NCBI GenBank assembly: GCA_022819855.1
Contig: JAJEGN010000007.1
Location: 248,001-312,000, forward strand
DNA length: 64,000 nucleotides
Direction of reading: 5' to 3'
DNA from: Gammaproteobacteria bacterium
GTDB lineage: Bacteria; Pseudomonadota; Gammaproteobacteria; Steroidobacterales; Rariloculaceae
The notes beneath the pieces were generated by a model, which saw only the letters and a list, made by a program, of their open reading frames with translations, was not told the origin of the DNA and ran no database searches. This document shows positions 25,720 through 33,144 of the stretch, in pieces. Position numbers and translations under genes: made by a program. Each line of letters begins with the position of its first letter. Positions within the stretch are counted from its first letter, which is position 1.

Positions 25720-27335
25720 CAGGCCCTGTCGGCAGCGGCGTGGGCGTCATCGGGCTCGATTACGGGCGGCGTCTCGAACGAGTGCAGCGGCGCCGGCGAG
25801 GGCAGCGTCCACTCGAGGCCCTCGGCGCCCTCCCAGACCTGGGCGTCCGTGACCTTCTCACCGCTCGTCAGGGCCTTCACGACGATGTAGAGGAACAGGA
25901 TTTGCGTGAGCCCGAGCAATCCTGCGCCGATGCTCGACAGCATGTTGAAGTCGGCGAACGCGATCGAGTAGTCGACGATTCTGCGCGGCATGCCGGCGAG
26001 ACCCGAGAAGTGCATCGGGAAGAACGTCAGGTTGACGGCGATCGTCGCGGTCCAGAAATGGATCTTGCCGAGCCGCTCGTCGTACATGCGTCCCGACCAC
26101 TTCGGCAGCCAGTAATAGACGGCCGCCATCGTGCCGAAGATCGCACCCGGGTAGAGCACGTAGTGGAAGTGCGCGACGACGAAGAAGGTGTCGTGATACT
26201 GGAAGTCGGCCGGGACGAGGGCCAGCATGAGGCCCGAGAACCCGCCGATCGTGAACATGATGACGAACCCGACCGCGAACAGCATCGGCGTTTCGAAGGT
26301 CATCGAACCGCGCCACATGGTGGCCACCCAGTTGAACACCTTCACGCCCGTAGGCACCGCGATCAGCATCGTTGCGTACATGAAGAAAAGTTCCGCGGCC
26401 AGCGGCATGCCCGCCGCGAACATGTGATGCCCCCAGACGATGAAGGACAGCAGCGCGATCGCGATGGTTGCGATCACCATCGAGTGATAGCCGAAGAGCT
26501 TCTTGCGCGCGAACGTCGGGATGATCTGCGAGGCGATGCCGAAGCCCGGCAGGATCATGATGTAGACCTCGGGATGCCCGAAGAACCAGAAAACGTGCTG
26601 GAACAGCACCGGGTCGCCGCCGCCGGAAGCCTCGAAGAAACTCGTGCCGAAGTGCCGGTCGGTCAGCATCATCGTCACCGCGCCCGCGAGCACCGGCATG
26701 GCCATGATCAGCAGGAACGCCGTGATGAGCCAGGTCCAGACAAACAGCGGCATCCTGAACAGCGTCATGCCGGGCGCACGCATGTTCAGGATCGTGACCA
26801 TGACGTTGATGGCGCCGAGCACCGAGGACACGCCCATGAGGTGCACGCCGAGGATGAAGTAGTCCGTGCTTGGCGGCCCGTAGGTCGTGGACAGCGGCGC
26901 GTAGAAGGTCCAGCCGAAATTCGGCGCGCCGCCCTCCATGAACATCGACGACAGGAGCAGGATGAATGCGAACGGCAGGATCCAGAAGCTGAAGTTGTTG
27001 AGCCTCGGCAGCGCCATGTCCGGCGCACCGATCATGAGCGGTACGAGCCAGTTCGCAAGGCCGACGAACGCCGGCATCACGGCGCCGAACACCATGATGA
27101 GACCGTGCAGCGTCACCATCTGGTTGTAGAAATCAGGCTGCGTGAACTGCAGCCCCGGCTGGAACAGCTCGAGCCGGACCACCATCGCCATCGCGCCGCC
27201 GATGAAGAACAGCAGGAAGGCCAGGCACAGGTACAGCGTGCCGATTTCCTTGTGGTTCGTCGTCAGGAGCCAGCGCAGGAGGAAGGCGATCAGCGGATGG
27301 CGTTGCTTCGGTATGGTGTCTGCGTGGGCAATCAT
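25719..27335 (-). CDS. coxA: Cytochrome c oxidase subunit I (A1 type)
   Basis: 538 residues with twelve membrane helices. Diagnostic parts: VTLHGLIMVFG (heme a ligand region), GAPDMALPRLNNFSFW (D-channel entrance), FFGHPEVYIMILP (CuB His and the Glu that marks A1-type oxidases), HHMFAAGM (CuB His pair), PTGVKVFNW (K-channel Thr/Lys) and VVAHFHYVL (heme His residues). It is the catalytic proton-pumping subunit that reduces oxygen. It lies 12 bases after coxB on the same strand. Confidence 0.97.
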   Translation of the reverse strand: MIAHADTIPKQRHPLIAFLLRWLLTTNHKEIGTLYLCLAFLLFFIGGAMAMVVRLELFQPGLQFTQPDFYNQMVTLHGLIMVFGAVMPAFVGLANWLVPLMIGAPDMALPRLNNFSFWILPFAFILLLSSMFMEGGAPNFGWTFYAPLSTTYGPPSTDYFILGVHLMGVSSVLGAINVMVTILNMRAPGMTLFRMPLFVWTWLITAFLLIMAMPVLAGAVTMMLTDRHFGTSFFEASGGGDPVLFQHVFWFFGHPEVYIMILPGFGIASQIIPTFARKKLFGYHSMVIATIAIALLSFIVWGHHMFAAGMPLAAELFFMYATMLIAVPTGVKVFNWVATMWRGSMTFETPMLFAVGFVIMFTIGGFSGLMLALVPADFQYHDTFFVVAHFHYVLYPGAIFGTMAAVYYWLPKWSGRMYDERLGKIHFWTATIAVNLTFFPMHFSGLAGMPRRIVDYSIAFADFNMLSSIGAGLLGLTQILFLYIVVKALTSGEKVTDAQVWEGAEGLEWTLPSPAPLHSFETPPVIEPDDAHAAADRA

Positions 27336-27347
27336 GACTTGTCGTCC

Positions 27348-28499
27348 CTACCGTGATTCGAACACGGTCAACGGCTGGACGATATCGCCCGTGGCGTTGC
27401 CGAACGAGTTGCGCTCATAGGTGATGACCGCCGCGATGTCGCGGTCGGAAAGCTGCGGCGCCCAGGCCTGCATCTCCGTATCGGCGACGCCGTTCATGAC
27501 GCGGTCGATGTGGCCTTCGACCGGCCCGTTGACGATCTCGCTCGCGGCAAGCGCCGGGTACCTGATGCCCTGGCCGGCGCCGTCCGGCAGGTGGCAGGTC
27601 GCGCACTGCGCGATGTAGACCTGCTCGCCGATCGGCATGAGTTCGTCCATCGTCCAGGTCCGGCTGCGGTCGGCGACGGCCTGTTCGCCCGCAAGCGCCG
27701 CGGCGACGCGCTGATCCTCGATCCAGGCGTCGAATTCCTCTTCCGGCAGGACCTCGACCACGACCGGCATGTACGCGTGATTCATGCCGCACAGTTCCGT
27801 GCACTGCCCCCGGTAGACGCCCGGCACATCGACGCGCGTCCATGCTTCGTTGATGAAGCCCGGCACGGCGTCCTGCTTGACGGCGAAATCCGGCACCCAC
27901 CAGGAATGGATGACATCGCCCGAGGTCATCAGGAAACGAACCTTCTGGTTCGTCGGGATCACGAGCGGATTGTCGACGTCGAGGATGTAGGTCTCCTCCT
28001 TTTCGATGAGGTTGTTGATCGCGTCCTGCGGGGTCGCGAGGTTGCTGAAGAAGCCGATGTCGGCCTCGACATACTGGTAGTGCCACTTCCACTGCGAAGC
28101 GGTGACGAGAACGGTGATATCCGGATCGGAGTTGTCTTCGATGTCGATCAGCGCCGTCGTGGCCGGGACCGCCATGCCGATGAGGATGAGCGTCGGGATG
28201 ATCGTCCAGATGATCTCGACCGGCGTGCTCTCGTGGAACTTGGCGGGTACCGGATGCTTCGAGCGCCGATGGGCGTACATCGTGTAGAACATCGCGCCGA
28301 AGACGACGATGCCGACGACGACGCAGACACCGAGACTGATGTGATGGAGGTTCTGGACGCGCTGGCTGATCTCGGTCACGCCCTCGCGCATGTCGAAAAC
28401 CTGCGCCACGGCGGCCTGCGAATACCCGAAAATGACCAGGACGATCGAGCAGAGCTGCCCGAAAGTGGCAATAACGCGGCGTATGCCGTTACGCGTCAT
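27348..28499 (-). CDS. coxB: Cytochrome c oxidase subunit II with fused cytochrome c domain (caa3 type)
   Basis: 383 residues: signal sequence, two membrane helices (about 50-75 and 95-117), a CuA cupredoxin domain with WKWHYQY, MTSGDVIHSWWVP and the CuA site GQCTELCGMNHAYMP, then a C-terminal cytochrome c domain with CATCH near residue 303. The fusion marks a caa3-type oxidase that accepts electrons through its own tethered heme. It is the first gene of the long minus-strand respiratory locus; its promoter should lie in 28500-28665, where no clear sigma-70 boxes were found. Confidence 0.96.
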   Translation of the reverse strand: MTRNGIRRVIATFGQLCSIVLVIFGYSQAAVAQVFDMREGVTEISQRVQNLHHISLGVCVVVGIVVFGAMFYTMYAHRRSKHPVPAKFHESTPVEIIWTIIPTLILIGMAVPATTALIDIEDNSDPDITVLVTASQWKWHYQYVEADIGFFSNLATPQDAINNLIEKEETYILDVDNPLVIPTNQKVRFLMTSGDVIHSWWVPDFAVKQDAVPGFINEAWTRVDVPGVYRGQCTELCGMNHAYMPVVVEVLPEEEFDAWIEDQRVAAALAGEQAVADRSRTWTMDELMPIGEQVYIAQCATCHLPDGAGQGIRYPALAASEIVNGPVEGHIDRVMNGVADTEMQAWAPQLSDRDIAAVITYERNSFGNATGDIVQPLTVFESR

Positions 28500-28665
28500 G
28501 CCTGTGCTTGTCAGAACATAGCTTAGGCATTTGCCGACCTATACCGTGAGCACTGGTCCCCAGCGCCCGGCTTCCATTTGAGTGCTGAAACGTCCTTGTG
28601 CAGTCGATTTCCGTTCGGGTCTAGTCGCAGGTCGGGCGCAAGCATAGGGCAAAAGCAACGCAAGT

Positions 28666-29088
28666 TCAAAGCGCCCCGCCACGGCGTAATTGCGCCACGG
28701 TGCGAAGCTGATTTCGGCCCATCCAGTCGCGATAGCGGATGGCCGTGGCCGTCTCGGCATGCGCGCTCCAGTCGCCGCGGTGCGCGAGCAAAAACTCGTC
28801 GCCGTCGAGCCGCGCCTGCCACTCCTCGCCCTCCCAGTCGATGAAGGCGATACTCTGATTCGCATGGCGGTGCCAGCGGCCGTCGTCGAGCGGATCGAGT
28901 TCGAAACTGTCACCGCGAACCCACGCCGTCCACTGCCCGCCGTTCCAGGTCACATACTCCATCCGGTCCTGCGCCCAGGGCTCGTTCATGGGTTCGCCGC
29001 CACCGTCGCTGCTCGCAATGAACGCGACCCGCGCAGCAGCGATCGTCACCGCCACGGCTATGAGCAATCCGACTAGAGCCCTGACCAT
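28666..29088 (-). CDS. Small exported or membrane-anchored protein, unknown
   Basis: 140 residues. An N-terminal hydrophobic segment (ALVGLLIAVAVTIAAARVAFI) is a signal or anchor, and the rest is acidic and Trp-rich with three related WNGGQWTAW / WEGEEWQARLDGD / WMGRNQL segments that look like short beta repeats. The ATG follows a GGGGGTAC ribosome site. It lies upstream of coxB on the same strand with a 166-base gap, so it may be separate. No family is recognised. Confidence 0.6.
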   Translation of the reverse strand: MVRALVGLLIAVAVTIAAARVAFIASSDGGGEPMNEPWAQDRMEYVTWNGGQWTAWVRGDSFELDPLDDGRWHRHANQSIAFIDWEGEEWQARLDGDEFLLAHRGDWSAHAETATAIRYRDWMGRNQLRTVAQLRRGGAL

Positions 29089-29391
29089 CCGTACCCCCTA
29101 CCTCGCGGTCTGCGCACTATATAGTCGATCCGCAGCGGCCAATCAAGATCGCGGACGGGGAGACGCTCAGGTCGGCCAAAACAGCGCAGGTCTCGACCCT
29201 CCAGCGATGCCCGTCGCGCGCGCCCTGCTTCGAAGCATCACCGAAAATCATCGACCATCCGACGGCGGCCGACGATTATGTGCTAGCTTGCGGTGCATCC
29301 CGAACCTTCCAGGTCTGTTTCCATTCGGCGCGGGTGCGTCAGCCGTGGACCCATCGTCACTTTTTCAGCGGTAGAGATCGACAGGTAGACA
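29089..29391. other. Intergenic region between divergent genes
   Basis: 303 bases between the minus-strand exported protein and the plus-strand TRAP operon. It contains a perfect 10-bp palindrome ACTATATAGT at 29116-29125, close to the start of the minus-strand gene and possibly part of its promoter. No other gene or RNA is recognised here. Confidence 0.4.
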
Positions 29392-30441
29392 ATGAAGCCG
29401 AGCGATTACCTGTCGGAACCCGAATCGGCGGGCTCCGGGACGGCACACATGCGGCAACTCATGGTTGCGGCAGCCGCGGTTCTCTGCTCGGCCTGCACCG
29501 CGACGGAGCAGGGCCATGAATTGCGCCTGGCCAGTTTCGTGGGCTCAAGACATCCGGTCGTGGCTGCGGTATTCGATCCGTTCGCCGAGGAACTGGCAAG
29601 CGTCAGCGGCGGTCGGTTGACGGTCCGCCAGTTTCACGGCGCCACGCTCAATTCGGCTCCCGCTCAACAGTACTCGCGATTGCTCGAAGGCGTTGCCGAC
29701 ATTTCGTTCGGACTGCCGGGCTACACGACGCAGCGCTTCCCGATGACGGCACTGTTGGGTTTCCCTGGCATGTCTCCGGATGCGATCACAGGTACCGAAC
29801 GCCTTTGGCGAGGCCTGCCGACGATCGCCGCGGAGTACGACGCAAGGGTGCTGGGGCTGTGGGCCGGGGAGCCCAAGGTGCTGATCTCGGCGACCCGGCG
29901 CATCGATGAGGCGGACGATCTGCGCGGCATGATCGTCTCGGCGGCGTCGGCGCAGGATGTCGCCTATCTCGAACGCGTCGGCGCCGCCGCCATGTCGCTG
30001 CCCACGAGCGAGGCGCACCAGGCCTTGACCACCGGAGCCATAGATGCGGTCTTCGCAGATGCGAGCTCGATCCTTTCTTTCAGTCTCTGGGAACCGGCGC
30101 AGTACATCACCATGAATTTTCCACCCATTGCATCAGCCTTTTTTCTGCTGATGAACCGCGAGGTGTACGCGGGCTTGTCGGTTCAGGAGCGGGCGTGGGT
30201 GGACACCGCCAGCGGCCTGGAATTGAGTTTGCGGGGCGCCCGGGCGTATTTCGCGAATGCTCGTCGCGGACTCGCGCTCGCCGAGGAGGACGGCATCGAG
30301 TTCATCACCATGTCCGATGCCGAACTTGAGAAGATCTTCTCCCTGTTCGCCCCGGTGATGGAGGAAGAGCTGCAGCGCGACTTCGGCAACGGGCTGACGG
30401 GCGCCGACATCGTCGCGCTGATGATGGGGCAGGACCGCTGA
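29392..30441 (+). CDS. dctP: TRAP transporter substrate-binding protein (DctP type)
   Basis: 349 residues from 29392, but the ATG at 29449 may be the true start, because MRQLMVAAAAVLCSACTA then forms an immediate signal, possibly a lipoprotein. The family pattern is clear: FAEELASVSGGRLTVRQFHG, LLEGVADISFGLPGYTTQRFP, LGLWAGEPKVLISATRRI, and FADASSILSFSLWEPAQYITM near the end. It captures an organic acid or similar solute in the periplasm for the two membrane subunits encoded immediately downstream. The ligand cannot be read from the sequence. Confidence 0.88.
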   Translation: MKPSDYLSEPESAGSGTAHMRQLMVAAAAVLCSACTATEQGHELRLASFVGSRHPVVAAVFDPFAEELASVSGGRLTVRQFHGATLNSAPAQQYSRLLEGVADISFGLPGYTTQRFPMTALLGFPGMSPDAITGTERLWRGLPTIAAEYDARVLGLWAGEPKVLISATRRIDEADDLRGMIVSAASAQDVAYLERVGAAAMSLPTSEAHQALTTGAIDAVFADASSILSFSLWEPAQYITMNFPPIASAFFLLMNREVYAGLSVQERAWVDTASGLELSLRGARAYFANARRGLALAEEDGIEFITMSDAELEKIFSLFAPVMEEELQRDFGNGLTGADIVALMMGQDR

Positions 30442-30443
30442 CC

Positions 30444-30956
30444 ATGCCCGTGCCCGATTTCCATCGGCGCATGGTTGATCGCGCCATCACGATCTGGGCG
30501 GGCATCGGCGGCGTATCGCTCGTCCTGCTGGTACTGGCGACGGGCGTCGGCGTGTTCTTCCGCTATGTCCTCAACACACCCATCAATGGCCTCAGGGATA
30601 TCAGTCAGTTGCTGCTGCTGATTTGCGTGAGTGGCGCCATTCCCCATGCCGCCCGACGGGGAGCGCACGTTGCCGTCGATCTGTTGACTCTGACTCGCCG
30701 CCCCGCAACTCAAAGGATGGTGGGCATCCTGGTCACGTCGGGCAGCGTCGCTTTGCTGGTCGTCGTGCTGGTGGCCCTGGCGAGGCAGGGGAGTTGCGGA
30801 TTCCATTGCGGCCACTTCACACCGGACCTGGTGATTCCCTTCTGGCCGATGTACCTCGCGCTGGGCATCGGATTCTTTCTCTACGTGCTGCAGCTCATCG
30901 TCCGCAGGTCGGCGGACGAACCGGGCTCAAAGCCGGTTCTCCAGGAACTCCGGTGA
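30444..30956 (+). CDS. dctQ: TRAP transporter small permease (DctQ type)
   Basis: 170 residues with four membrane helices and the conserved DctQ segment VGVFFRYVLNTPINGLRDISQLLLL, then HAARRGAHVAVDLLT. It begins two bases after the binding-protein stop and overlaps the large permease by four bases (GTGA). It forms the TRAP membrane complex with DctM. Confidence 0.93.
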   Translation: MPVPDFHRRMVDRAITIWAGIGGVSLVLLVLATGVGVFFRYVLNTPINGLRDISQLLLLICVSGAIPHAARRGAHVAVDLLTLTRRPATQRMVGILVTSGSVALLVVVLVALARQGSCGFHCGHFTPDLVIPFWPMYLALGIGFFLYVLQLIVRRSADEPGSKPVLQELR

Positions 30957-32263
30957 CGGATCTGCAGATAGGCGTCGCGGGCTTCGTCGTGCTGTTCGTG
31001 CTGTTGTTCCTGCGAATGCCCGTAGCGCTCGCGATGATGCTGGTCGGTTTCGTGGGTACGCTCGCGATCAATCCGGTGGCTGCGCTGCCGGTCCTCGCAG
31101 GCGAGACGTTCAACACGTCCACCCTGTACTCAATGAGCATGCTGCCCATGTTCGTGCTGATGGGTAACATGGCCGGTGCAGCGGGCCTGAGCCGGGATCT
31201 GTACGATGCAGCTCACGCCTGGATGGGCCGCTTCAGGGGCGGACTGGCGTCGGCAACCGTCGTGGGGGCGGCGGGGTTTTCGGCCATGTCGGGCTCGTCG
31301 CTGGCATCGGCGGTCACGATGGGGCGCGTCGCCTTGCCGCAAATGAAGCGGTTTCGTTATGACGACGGTCTCAGCACCGGCGTGATCGCCGCCGGGGGGA
31401 CACTGGGCATACTGATTCCGCCGTCGGCGGGATTCATCGTCTATTCGATCTTGACGGAGGAGTCCATCGGCCGTTTGTTCATGGCGGGCGTGCTGCCCGG
31501 GCTCCTGTTGACCGCGCTCTTCGTCGTGGCGGTCGTGGTGCAGACTACCCTGAAGCCGGACATGGCGCCCTCTTCCGACGTGCGGATTCCCACTGCCGAG
31601 AAATTCGCGGCGCTGCGTCGCGGGCTGTGGATCATCGGGATCATTCTCGTGACGATCGGCGGAATCTACCTGGGCGTCTTTTCCGCGATAGAAGCCGCAG
31701 GGATCGGTACGCTGTTGACCTGTGCCGTCGCGGCGCTGCGTCGCAGCCTCACGATGGACAAGATAACGAAAGCCGTGGGCAATACGCTGCAGGCGACGGG
31801 CACGACCTTCCTGATCCTGATCGGGGCATTCGTGCTCACGCCCTTCATCACGCTGTCAGGTATCCCGGACGCCCTGCTGACCCTGATCGCGGACTCCGGA
31901 GCCGGGCCCTATACCGTGCTCTGCCTGATATTGCTGACGCTGATACTGCTTGGCACGTTCCTCGAAGGGTTCGCGATTCTGGTCCTGACGCTGCCCTTCG
32001 TGCAGCCGATGGTGATGCAGGCCGGCTTCGACATGGTATGGTTCGGCGTGCTCATGGTGATCGTGCTGGAGATGGGCCTGATCAGCCCACCCGTCGGCGT
32101 GAATGTTTTTGTCGTCAAGGGCATCGCGCCGGATGTGCCCATGGGCACGATTTTCCGCGGGATCATCCCGTTCTGGCTGGCGATGTTCGTGGTGCTGGTC
32201 GTCCTTGTCGCCTTTCCGGCGTTGGCGACCATACTGCCCGACTCGATGTTCGGCGCGATCTGA
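30953..32263 (+). CDS. dctM: TRAP transporter large permease (DctM type)
   Basis: 436 residues from the GTG at 30953, which overlaps dctQ. About twelve membrane helices are seen with the DctM signatures SMLPMFVLMGNMAGAAGLS, SGSSLASAVTMGRVALPQM, GTLGILIPPSAGFIVYSI and EMGLISPPVGVNVFVVKGI. It is the Na+-coupled transport subunit. The rhomboid gene follows 14 bases later on the same strand, so it may be co-transcribed. Confidence 0.94.
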   Translation: MTDLQIGVAGFVVLFVLLFLRMPVALAMMLVGFVGTLAINPVAALPVLAGETFNTSTLYSMSMLPMFVLMGNMAGAAGLSRDLYDAAHAWMGRFRGGLASATVVGAAGFSAMSGSSLASAVTMGRVALPQMKRFRYDDGLSTGVIAAGGTLGILIPPSAGFIVYSILTEESIGRLFMAGVLPGLLLTALFVVAVVVQTTLKPDMAPSSDVRIPTAEKFAALRRGLWIIGIILVTIGGIYLGVFSAIEAAGIGTLLTCAVAALRRSLTMDKITKAVGNTLQATGTTFLILIGAFVLTPFITLSGIPDALLTLIADSGAGPYTVLCLILLTLILLGTFLEGFAILVLTLPFVQPMVMQAGFDMVWFGVLMVIVLEMGLISPPVGVNVFVVKGIAPDVPMGTIFRGIIPFWLAMFVVLVVLVAFPALATILPDSMFGAI

Positions 32264-32277
32264 AGGCCCGCCAAACC

Positions 32278-33057
32278 ATGTTTCCGATCCGCGACGACAA
32301 CCCGCATTTCCTGACGCCATACGCGACTTACGCGATCATCGGCCTCAATGTCGCAGCGTGGATCTTCGTGCAGGGTCTCGGCAGCAACGCGGCGCTCGCG
32401 CAGTCGATCTGCACGCTCGGATTGATTCCGGGCGAATTGCTGAGCACCGTACCGGCCGGCACCCGGTTCCCGCTCGGCCCGGGCATCGCGTGCGTGCTCG
32501 GCGACGGCCCCACCTGGCACACGACCATCTCGTCGATGTTCCTGCACGGCGGGTGGTTCCACCTCATCGGCAACATGTGGTTCCTCTGGATATTCGGCAA
32601 CAATGTCGAGGACTCCATGGGTTCCGTGCGGTTCCTGTTTTTCTATCTGCTTTCGGGTCTGGCGGCCGCGGCATTGCAGATCGCGACGAATCCCGACTCG
32701 ACCGTGCCGATGGTCGGCGCTTCGGGCGCGATCGGGGGCGTGATGGGCGCCTACATCCTGCTGTACCCGCGCGTGCACGTGCACATGCTGGTCTTCTTCG
32801 GCTTCTTCGTCACGACGTTTGCCGTGCCGGCCTTCGTGATGCTCGGCTACTGGCTGTTCGTGCAGCTCATCAGCGGTTTCGGTTCACTCGGGGCACAAGG
32901 CGGAGGCGTCGCCTTCTGGGCGCATGTCGGCGGTTTCGTCGCCGGCGCGCTGCTGGTGCTCGTCTTCCGCGACCGGCGCCTGCTCGCGCGCCATCCCTAT
33001 CACGGCTGGCGGCGCCGGCGGCTGCCCACGGAGAGCTGGCGAAGGATTCAGCGCTGA
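32278..33057 (+). CDS. Rhomboid family intramembrane serine protease
   Basis: 259 residues with six to seven membrane helices. The catalytic Ser lies in VGASGAIGGVMGAYI and the catalytic His in FWAHVGGFVAGALL. The loop after TM1 carries HTTISSMFLHGGWFHLIGNMWFL, a family hallmark. The C-terminus is basic (HGWRRRRLPTESWRRIQR). Its last 18 codons are repeated in near-identical form at 42370-42426, making this gene the left flank of the 33.1-42.3 kb cargo. A 27-codon frame follows at 33065 but shows no family features. Confidence 0.92.
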   Translation: MFPIRDDNPHFLTPYATYAIIGLNVAAWIFVQGLGSNAALAQSICTLGLIPGELLSTVPAGTRFPLGPGIACVLGDGPTWHTTISSMFLHGGWFHLIGNMWFLWIFGNNVEDSMGSVRFLFFYLLSGLAAAALQIATNPDSTVPMVGASGAIGGVMGAYILLYPRVHVHMLVFFGFFVTTFAVPAFVMLGYWLFVQLISGFGSLGAQGGGVAFWAHVGGFVAGALLVLVFRDRRLLARHPYHGWRRRRLPTESWRRIQR

Positions 33058-33144
33058 GGAGGGTATGGAACGGATCGCGCAGACGATTCGCAGCTATGGT
33101 CCCGCGTCGCGCTCCCAGCACCTGAAGGTGCGCACGGTCAGCGC

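Noticed and set aside
25740..27356. 538-codon plus-strand frame opposite coxA
   Set aside because: The polar His/Arg/Glu-rich sequence has no family features and is fully antisense to an unmistakable coxA.
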